A stretch of 10,597 nt of DNA from Clostridiaceae bacterium (GTDB lineage: Bacteria; Bacillota; Clostridia; Lutisporales; Lutisporaceae). Positions within the stretch are counted from its first letter, which is position 1, and the number at the start of each line of letters is the position of its first letter. Position numbers and translations under genes: made by a program. Positions 5,407 through 10,597 of the stretch are shown one piece after another. Below the pieces are notes generated by a model that saw only the letters and a program-made list of their open reading frames with translations, was not told the origin of the DNA and searched no databases. The DNA is taken from assembly GCA_028697435.1 (NCBI GenBank), contig JAQVFD010000048.1, positions 1 through 10,597 of the forward strand, written 5' to 3'.

Positions 5407-5655
5407 ATGGAATATGTAAAGATGCCGGAATTACTGTCAGCTGAAGCAGCAAGGGTGCTTGCCGGAAATATGGAGGCTGTAAAAGATATGTTAGTTGCGC
5501 GGGAAGAAGCAAGCTATGGCGGCGGCTGTCATGATGATGATTGCTGCTGCCCAAAGAAAATTAAGTTCATATTTGTTTTGAACAATGTGGTAATAATCAA
5601 CGTCAACGCAGTTTGCGAAGAAGAAGATAATAATCCTGGACATGGTAACTGCTAA
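5407..5655 (+). CDS. small cysteine-rich protein of unknown family, member 3
   Basis: An 82-residue paralogue of the gene at 4386. The N-terminus MEYVKMPELLSAEAARVLAG and the block CCPKKIKFIFVLNNVVIINV (47-66) align with it nearly residue for residue. The middle is shorter and Gly/Asp/Cys-rich (GGGCHDDDCCC), and the end gains a cysteine (HGNC). Cysteines are at 41, 46, 47, 48, 70 and 82, with three in a row. No signal peptide or membrane helix. The ATG is set by AAGGAGGTGA at 5393-5402; the in-frame ATG at 5389 precedes that site and is unlikely. It has its own promoter repeat and a strong terminator 5 nt after its stop, so it is probably a single-gene unit. Confidence 0.78.
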   Translation: MEYVKMPELLSAEAARVLAGNMEAVKDMLVAREEASYGGGCHDDDCCCPKKIKFIFVLNNVVIINVNAVCEEEDNNPGHGNC

Positions 5656-5659
5656 AAGG

Positions 5660-5693
5660 AAAAGGATAAATGGCTCTGCCATTTATCCTTTTT
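5660..5693. terminator. bidirectional Rho-independent terminator
   Basis: A perfect stem of about 15 bp, AAAAGGATAAATGGC (5660-5674) with GCCATTTATCCTTTT (5678-5692), closes on a TCT loop and runs into TTTTT (5689-5693). On the minus strand the stem is followed by TTTTCCTTTT. It sits between two convergent genes whose stop codons lie within 10 nt, so it should serve both. Confidence 0.92.
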
Positions 5694-5697
5694 GAAG

Positions 5698-6201
5698 TTA
5701 TCTGTAGCTGCGGCCGAAGCCTCCTCCGAAGCTTCTGCTCATGCCGCCCATGCCGCAGCCTCCGCCGAATCTGCCTGATCCGGGAGTCTGTCCGTTGCAG
5801 CTGCCTATATTGTCATTCATTCTTTCCTTTATGAGATTACCCTGAGCTTCTGTAATAGCTCCCGACTTAACCTGCTCATCAATATACACATTTCTCTTTT
5901 CAAGCATCTCATTTTTGTAATCCTCGGGGGTTATGCCTTTATCCACAGCTATCTGGTAATATGTTTTTCCTGCCTGCCTGAGTTCAAGAACATCCTTTAT
6001 GTCCATATCAAGCATTTCTGATAGCACAGATGCCGGTATAAGCTGTCCATAACCGATTCTCTGAGTTCTTAATTCTGATATTTCATCGTCGTTCAAGCCT
6101 GTGACTCTTGATAGTATGCTTTGATCACTATCTGCAAAAACCGAAAATGATGTTAATACCAACGCAAGAACCAATACAGTAGCTAATAGCGCTTTTTTCA
6201 T
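5698..6201 (-). CDS. secreted DUF2680-type protein next to a two-component system
   Basis: A 167-residue exported protein. The signal peptide has MKKALL, a hydrophobic core and a likely signal peptidase I site after SVFA (23). Residues about 45-125 are helical, with two similar segments around SVLSEMLDMDIKDVLELRQ and GITPEDYKNEMLEKR, fitting the DUF2680 type common in Clostridia. The tail (from about 134) is Gly-, Arg- and Met-rich (GGGCGMGGMSRSFGGGFG) with two cysteines (C125, C139). The ATG at 6201 is chosen over one at 6237 because AAAGGGTGA sits 6 nt upstream and it starts the signal peptide directly. It is divergent from the response regulator gene, so it is probably that system's target or a sensor accessory, by analogy with CpxP/Spy; that analogy is inference. 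Confidence 0.8.
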   Translation of the reverse strand: MKKALLATVLVLALVLTSFSVFADSDQSILSRVTGLNDDEISELRTQRIGYGQLIPASVLSEMLDMDIKDVLELRQAGKTYYQIAVDKGITPEDYKNEMLEKRNVYIDEQVKSGAITEAQGNLIKERMNDNIGSCNGQTPGSGRFGGGCGMGGMSRSFGGGFGRSYR

Positions 6202-6249
6202 TTTTTTCACCCTTTCTTTAATAGTTTCAGGCTTCATATTATTGCCTTG

Positions 6250-6277
6250 ATTTTATTCTACATTATAGATTTGTCTA
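6250..6277 (-). promoter_or_regulatory. candidate sigma-A promoter of the DUF2680-type gene
   Basis: On the minus strand TAGACA (6277-6272) and TAAAAT (6255-6250) each match five of six consensus bases, with a 16-nt spacer. Transcription would start near 6243, about 40 nt before the start codon. It is the best core promoter in the divergent region for this direction. Confidence 0.5.
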
Positions 6278-6334
6278 TATAATGATGAAATTGTGTTGGA
6301 TTTATGAAAATTGAAAAGTAGAAGGACATTATAG

Positions 6335-6360
6335 TGACAATGAGTGTCAATTTGTGCAAT
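6335..6360 (+). promoter_or_regulatory. three direct repeats at 10-bp steps, likely response regulator site
   Basis: TGACAAT (6335-6341), TGTCAAT (6345-6351) and TGCAAT (6355-6360) repeat at exactly one helical turn, the arrangement used by OmpR/PhoB-type regulators. They lie about 39-64 nt before the response regulator start codon. A weak -10 (TAATAC, 6373-6378) follows, with no good -35 at standard spacing, which suits an activated promoter. The first two repeats also form the inverted repeat TGACA-N5-TGTCA. Confidence 0.5.
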
Positions 6361-6398
6361 AATATCATTAAATAATACTGGTATGAGAGAGTGATTTT

Positions 6399-7094
6399 AT
6401 GGCTGGGGAAAGGATTCTATTAGTAGAAGACGAGGACAGGATAAGGCAGATGGTAAGAGAGTATCTGGAAAGCGAAGGTTTTTCCGTTACTGAAGCTGCC
6501 GACGGAGCGGAAGCATTGGATAAATTCAAAGACTCAGAATTTGACATGCTGATTCTTGATGTAATGTTACCGGCAGTGGATGGCTGGAGTGTATGCAGAG
6601 AGGTCAGAAGAGAGTCTTCTATACCTATATTGATGTTAACTGCCAGAGGGGAAGAATATGACAGATTGTTCGGCTTTGAACTCGGAGTAGACGATTATAT
6701 TGTAAAGCCGTTCAGCCCTAAGGAGCTTGTTGCCAGGATGAAGGCAGTATTGAGACGCAGCAGCAATTCCGGAGGCAATGCTTCTTCAGCAGAGATGTTC
6801 AAATATAAAGAACTTTTGGTGAATATGAGTTCCCGAAAGGTAACAATAGATGGCAGAAATATTGATATGACACCAAGGGAGTTTGACCTGATGAGTTTTT
6901 TTATAAAAAACAGGGATAGGGTATTTACCAGAGAGCAATTGTTAAATAAAGTGTGGGGCTATGAATTCGGGGGAGATTACAGGACAGTGGATACCCATGT
7001 CAAAATGTTGAGAGAGAGCCTGGGAGAATACAGAGGTCTCTTGGTAACGGTCTGGGGTGTTGGTTATAAGTTTGAAGCGGAGGATACAAAATGA
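6399..7094 (+). CDS. OmpR/PhoB-family response regulator
   Basis: A 231-residue cytoplasmic transcription factor. The receiver domain (about 4-117) has the acidic pair E10/D11, the phosphoacceptor D54 in LILDVMLP, T81 and K103 (the KPF motif). The C-terminal winged helix (about 130-227) has TPREFDLMSFF, the recognition region TREQLLNKVWGYEF and YRTVDTHVKMLRESL, ending in VWGVGYKFE. All key residues are present, so it should be phosphorylated by the kinase encoded next, whose start overlaps its stop by 4 nt (ATGA, 7091-7094). The ribosome binding site is modest (GAGAGAGTGA). It probably autoregulates through the repeats just upstream and may control the divergent secreted protein. Confidence 0.95.
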   Translation: MAGERILLVEDEDRIRQMVREYLESEGFSVTEAADGAEALDKFKDSEFDMLILDVMLPAVDGWSVCREVRRESSIPILMLTARGEEYDRLFGFELGVDDYIVKPFSPKELVARMKAVLRRSSNSGGNASSAEMFKYKELLVNMSSRKVTIDGRNIDMTPREFDLMSFFIKNRDRVFTREQLLNKVWGYEFGGDYRTVDTHVKMLRESLGEYRGLLVTVWGVGYKFEAEDTK

Positions 7095-8473
7095 AAAAGA
7101 TATCTGTCAGATTGTGGATTCAGATGCTGATGCTGATTGGGATTACCCTCGGATTGCTTTGGGTTTTTCAGATAGTTATGCTGGAACAGTACTACTTGTA
7201 CAGCCAGACCAGGAATATCAAGCAGGAGGGAATCGCACTGGCAAAGGCATATGAGGAAGGAATGAATGAAGAACTACTTGCAGAAAAAGCTGAGGAATTA
7301 AGCCTTAAGTATAACGCGGGGGTAGAAATATACTCCATAAAAGGAGAGCGGATATATGGCTATTCTCTTATGCCTATGATGATGGGCAGGGCTTTATATA
7401 AGCAGGAAGTATTTTCGGAAGCAGCTAAAGGTGAAGCAATAGTCAGACAGGTAAAGCACAACAGGCTCAACAGTAATGTAACGCTGGTCGGAATTCCTAT
7501 AAGAGAAGGACCGAAGGTAAGGGGAGTGATGATTGTCAGTGCTCCCCTGGCTGCGATTAAAGAGACTAAAGAAATACTGAAGGAGCAGCTGATTATAATT
7601 ACTGTCATACTTGTTCTGATATCTCTATTGCTAACATACTATTCATCAAAAGCATTTACAAAACCTATACTGAAAATTAATGAAGCTGCAGCAAAGATGG
7701 CCGCGGGGAATTTAACTGTAAGAGTTGATGTTGACAGCTCAGATGAACTTGGAATGCTCTCCGATACAATAAATAACCTTTCGGTACAGCTTCAAAAAAT
7801 CGAACAACTGCGAAAGGACCTTATAGCAAACGTGTCCCACGAATTCAGGACCCCCCTTAGCTTAATTAAGGGATATGCCGAGACAATCAGGGACATTACA
7901 GGAGACATGAAAGATAAGAGGAACAGTCAGCTAAATATAATACTTGAGGAGACCGACAGATTAAAAAACCTGGTAGATGACACTTTGAATCTCTCACAAA
8001 TGCAATCGGGTAATTTCCATACGGATATAAAACCCTTTGATATCTCAGAGGCTGTAAGCAATATCGCAGGCAGGTTCTCATATGTATCGGAGGAAAAGGG
8101 AATAAGCCTTGATTTGCAGGGGAACAAGGACAGCAATATCGTATTGGGGGATGAGCCTCGTATAGAGCAGGTAATATATAATTTTGTAAATAATGCATTT
8201 AACCATACAAATTCCGGTGGGCGGGTGAGTGTTGAGATTTTGAGAAATGAAGACAATGTCAGAATTGAAGTATCAGATAATGGCCGAGGCGTACCGGCAG
8301 AGGAGCTTCCATATATTTGGGATAGATTTTACAAAGCTTCCAAGGACGATAAAGGGAAGGGGTTGGGGCTCTCAATAGCTAAAGGTATCCTGGAAGCCCA
8401 TGGCAGCAAATATGGAGTCATGAGCAAGCCGGGGGAGGGAGCAACATTTTGGTTTACTCTTATGAGAGCATAA
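7091..8473 (+). CDS. membrane sensor histidine kinase, partner of the upstream regulator
   Basis: A 460-residue kinase. TM1 at about 8-30, an extracellular sensor of about 135 residues (31-165), TM2 at about 166-184, HAMP at about 185-237, then HisKA with H250 in NVSHEFRTP. The ATPase domain has the N-box (QVIYNFVNNAFNHT, 360-373), the G1 box DNGRG (396-400), the F-box region WDRFYKAS and the G2 box GKGLGLS (422-428). Nothing essential is missing. The sensor is the size of a small PAS/dCache-like domain and contains a methionine-rich stretch, LMPMMMG (93-99), which might bind Cu or Ag but could be chance. Translation is coupled to the regulator. No clear terminator follows. Confidence 0.95.
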   Translation: MKKISVRLWIQMLMLIGITLGLLWVFQIVMLEQYYLYSQTRNIKQEGIALAKAYEEGMNEELLAEKAEELSLKYNAGVEIYSIKGERIYGYSLMPMMMGRALYKQEVFSEAAKGEAIVRQVKHNRLNSNVTLVGIPIREGPKVRGVMIVSAPLAAIKETKEILKEQLIIITVILVLISLLLTYYSSKAFTKPILKINEAAAKMAAGNLTVRVDVDSSDELGMLSDTINNLSVQLQKIEQLRKDLIANVSHEFRTPLSLIKGYAETIRDITGDMKDKRNSQLNIILEETDRLKNLVDDTLNLSQMQSGNFHTDIKPFDISEAVSNIAGRFSYVSEEKGISLDLQGNKDSNIVLGDEPRIEQVIYNFVNNAFNHTNSGGRVSVEILRNEDNVRIEVSDNGRGVPAEELPYIWDRFYKASKDDKGKGLGLSIAKGILEAHGSKYGVMSKPGEGATFWFTLMRA

Positions 8474-8776
8474 ATATGCCCAATTTTAGGCGAAAGGATA
8501 TAATATACAGATAACACTGAAAACACTGAAACTCACTAAATGCACGGCGGGAAAATTTTATTAAACATATATAATGATCGGTAATGATGTGTGTGTCGAG
8601 ATTTACCTATGCAGTAATATAATTGTTTCCGTGTTGTTCCGCAGGAATCAATGAAACACCCGTGTGTTTAGTGTTACCCGCTACCTATGTTACTAATGGC
8701 TGAAACATACTTGGCATGGAAGTTGCAATATCTTAATTCGAATAGTAATAAATTCGTTGAGGAGGTATTAAATACA
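8474..8776 (+). other. intergenic region before the thiolase gene
   Basis: About 300 nt without a convincing gene; in-frame codons upstream of the thiolase start are non-homologous in character and precede its ribosome binding site. A TATAAT at 8499-8504 has only a weak -35. AACACTGAA is repeated in tandem (8513-8521, 8522-8530), and AGTGTTA (8670-8676) is the inverse of its core. AAACAC/GTGTTT (8654-8659/8664-8669) forms a small hairpin. TTGCAA (8724-8729) and TAATAA (8747-8752), 17 nt apart, are a possible thiolase promoter, but weak. Confidence 0.35.
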
Positions 8777-9955
8777 ATGAGAGAAGTTGTTATCGCAAGT
8801 GGGGCAAGAACAGCAATCGGCAATTTTAACGGCGGTCTGGCAGGAGTATCAGCAGTAGACCTCGGTGTAACTGCGGTCAAGGAAGCAATAAAGAGAGCGG
8901 GAATAACTCCTGATATGGTTGACGATACCATCATGGGCTGTATTCTTCAAGCAGGACTGGGACAGGGAGTGGCACGGCAGGTAGCTGTGAAGTCAGGGAT
9001 ACCGGTTGAAAAACCTGCTTATACAATCAACATGATATGCGGTTCAGGTTTGAGGGCAGTACAGGTAGCTGCTCAGCAGATAATATCCGGAGAATGTGAT
9101 ATTGTTGTTGCAGGCGGAACAGAAAATATGAGCGCAGCTCCATATTTGCTCAAAAACGCCAGAACAGGCTATAGGATGGGTCACGGAGAAATAATAGACT
9201 CAATGATATACGACTCCCTCACTGATATATTCAACAATTACCACATGGGTGTAACTGCCGAAAATTTGGCGGAGAAATATAATATAACCAGAGAAGAACA
9301 GGACGCTTTTGCTGCTTCCAGCCAGAACAAAGCCGAAGCAGCTATTAAAGAAGGCAGGTTCAAAGATGAGATAGTTCCTGTAGTCATTCCTTCAAAAAAG
9401 GGTGATACTATATTCGATACAGATGAATTTCCAAGAGCAGGAGTGACTGCGGAAGCTTTAGCTAAGCTGAGACCCGCTTTTAAGAAGGATGGTACTGTTA
9501 CAGCCGGAAATGCATCGGGTATTAACGACGGCGCAGCAGCTTTAGTGATAATGGCAGCTGAAAAAGCAGAAGAGCTCGGTATAAAGCCTCTTGCTAAAAT
9601 AGTAGGTTATGGATCTGCAGGAGTAGATCCCAGCATAATGGGTATAGGACCGGTTACAGCAGTACAGAAGGCTTTGAAAAGAGCAAACCTCAAGATGGAG
9701 GATATAGACCTGATTGAGGCTAATGAGGCTTTTGCAGCTCAGTCTATTGCAGTAGCAAGAGACTTGGGCTTTGATATGAGTAAGGTGAATGTAAACGGAG
9801 GTGCGATTGCACTTGGACATCCGGTAGGTGCAAGCGGCGCAAGAATACTTATAACACTTCTTTATGAAATGAAGAAAAGGAATGTGAAAAAGGGTCTTGC
9901 AACTTTATGTATCGGCGGAGGTATGGGAACCGCCCTTATAGTGGATATGATGTAG
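8777..9955 (+). CDS. thlA: acetyl-CoA acetyltransferase (thiolase)
   Basis: Condenses two acetyl-CoA into acetoacetyl-CoA, or cleaves it, in the cytoplasm. The 392 residues match the biosynthetic thiolase length. Catalytic residues are in place: C88 in NMICGSGLRA, H348 in GGAIALGHPVGASG and C378 in LCIGGGMGTA; NEAFA also matches. The N-terminus REVVIASGARTAIGNFNGG is typical. The ATG at 8777 is set by GAGGAGG (8760-8766); an open frame extends 30 codons further upstream, but that extension does not resemble the family. The next gene, a short-chain reductase, starts 22 nt later, so the pair probably supplies 3-hydroxybutyryl-CoA for fermentation or storage polymer. thlA and atoB are interchangeable names here. 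Confidence 0.95.
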   Translation: MREVVIASGARTAIGNFNGGLAGVSAVDLGVTAVKEAIKRAGITPDMVDDTIMGCILQAGLGQGVARQVAVKSGIPVEKPAYTINMICGSGLRAVQVAAQQIISGECDIVVAGGTENMSAAPYLLKNARTGYRMGHGEIIDSMIYDSLTDIFNNYHMGVTAENLAEKYNITREEQDAFAASSQNKAEAAIKEGRFKDEIVPVVIPSKKGDTIFDTDEFPRAGVTAEALAKLRPAFKKDGTVTAGNASGINDGAAALVIMAAEKAEELGIKPLAKIVGYGSAGVDPSIMGIGPVTAVQKALKRANLKMEDIDLIEANEAFAAQSIAVARDLGFDMSKVNVNGGAIALGHPVGASGARILITLLYEMKKRNVKKGLATLCIGGGMGTALIVDMM

Positions 9956-9977
9956 GAATAAAGGGAGGAGAGCAAGT

Positions 9978-10597
9978 ATGAGACTTAAGGATAAAGTAGC
10001 AATAGTCACGGGTTCTACAAAGGGAATAGGCAAGGAAACAGCAATGGTTTTTGCCCGGGAAGGCGCAAAGGTAGTGATTTGCGGTACAAGGGAAAACGCA
10101 ATCAAAGAAGTTACGGAGGAGATTAAATCAAAGGGAGCAGAAGCACTGGGATTTAAGGTAGACGTTGGCAACAAGGCACAAGTAGATGAAATGGTTGCAG
10201 AGGTTAAGAAGGTTTGGGGAAGAGTAGATATACTTGTTAATAACGCAGGTATAACGGCTGATTCTATGCTTAGAAAAATGACAGAAGAGCAGTTTGACAA
10301 AGTAATCAATATAAACCTGAAGGGTGTATTCAATTGTGCAAGTGCTGTAATTGAGACAATGACAGAGCAGGGAAGCGGCGTAATACTCAATGCCTCATCG
10401 GTTGTAGGCATATATGGAAACATAGGTCAGACAAATTATGCAGCTGCAAAATGGGGAGTTATAGGTATGACAAAGACTTGGGCTAAAGAGCTTGCAAGAA
10501 AAGGCATAAGAGTAAATGCGGTTGCCCCCGGATTTGTAATGACCCCCATGCTCGAGTCCGTTCCGGAAAAGGTATTGGATGCAATGAAGGAGAAAGC
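9978..10597 (+). CDS. fabG: FabG/PhaB-type 3-oxoacyl reductase, 3' end beyond window
   Basis: NADP(H)-dependent short-chain dehydrogenase reducing a 3-oxoacyl thioester. The 206 codons present cover most of the roughly 245 expected and are cut by the window edge. It has the nucleotide-binding TGSTKGIG (11-18), D62 in the KVDVGN segment, NNAG (88-91), N113 and the catalytic S141, Y154, K158 in the order SSVVG...NYAAAK, then APGFVMTPM. The start is set by GGGAGGAG at 9963-9970. Sequence alone does not separate fatty-acid FabG from acetoacetyl-CoA reductase PhaB. Direct linkage to a thiolase favours acetoacetyl-CoA as substrate, giving the (R)-3-hydroxy product, but this is contextual. Confidence 0.93.
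   Translation, partial: MRLKDKVAIVTGSTKGIGKETAMVFAREGAKVVICGTRENAIKEVTEEIKSKGAEALGFKVDVGNKAQVDEMVAEVKKVWGRVDILVNNAGITADSMLRKMTEEQFDKVININLKGVFNCASAVIETMTEQGSGVILNASSVVGIYGNIGQTNYAAAKWGVIGMTKTWAKELARKGIRVNAVAPGFVMTPMLESVPEKVLDAMKEK

Noticed and set aside
4386..5655. Complete RiPP biosynthetic cluster together with the radical SAM protein
   Set aside because: The radical SAM gene is lyase-like, lies more than 700 nt away with other genes between, and has no SPASM or precursor-recognition domain; no transporter or protease is present.
7057..7254. 65-codon frame over the regulator/kinase junction
   Set aside because: It is an out-of-frame shadow of two genes with complete domains and has no ribosome binding site.
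9905..10423. 172-codon minus-strand open frame over the thiolase/reductase junction
   Set aside because: Antisense to two well-supported genes; its Ser/Leu/Thr-rich translation is typical of a shadow frame.

Overview
The window looks like chromosomal DNA of a low-GC, anaerobic, endospore-forming Firmicute of the class Clostridia. Pointers are AT-rich DNA, near-consensus Bacillus/Clostridium ribosome binding sites (AGGAGGTGA), a spore photoproduct lyase homologue, an HgcB-type ferredoxin remnant and a secreted DUF2680-type protein. All calls were made by reading the sequence; no database search was run.

Region 1 (about 1-2390): a consensus sigma-A promoter (TTGACA, 17 nt, TATAAT) drives a MarR-family regulator, followed by a single-domain ArsA/Get3-type ATPase with a C-terminal HSP20-like domain. 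A 69-residue helical protein overlaps the ATPase gene, and a 50-codon ORF may follow by an ATGA overlap. A hairpin-rich untranslated stretch and a terminator-like stem-loop come next. A divergent partial gene may leave the window at the left edge.

Region 2 (about 2390-4265): a divergent spore photoproduct lyase-like radical SAM protein, a small DUF378 membrane protein, and, on the minus strand, a decayed HgcB-type ferredoxin that keeps only its second iron-sulfur motif and the vicinal-cysteine tail and has no usable start codon.

Region 3 (about 4266-5693): three small cysteine-rich proteins of unknown function share an N-terminal block around MPELLTPE. The first and third are clear paralogues, each preceded by the same 42-nt exact repeat (53 of 55 nt over a longer span) that contains a TATAAT box. 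This is a locus duplication with a third, divergent member in between. A strong bidirectional terminator closes the cluster.

Region 4 (about 5698-8473): a secreted DUF2680-type protein is transcribed divergently from an OmpR-type response regulator and a membrane histidine kinase that overlap by 4 nt. The shared intergenic region carries three direct repeats at 10-bp intervals, a plausible binding site for the response regulator. By inference the secreted protein is a target of, or accessory to, this signalling system.

Region 5 (about 8474-10597): acetyl-CoA acetyltransferase followed 22 nt later by a FabG/PhaB-type reductase that runs off the right edge. Together they would make 3-hydroxyacyl-CoA from acetyl-CoA, though the reductase may instead act in fatty-acid synthesis.

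The items most worth a second look are the cysteine-rich family with its duplicated promoter, the lyase homologue that has lost the catalytic cysteine position, and the HgcB-type remnant.
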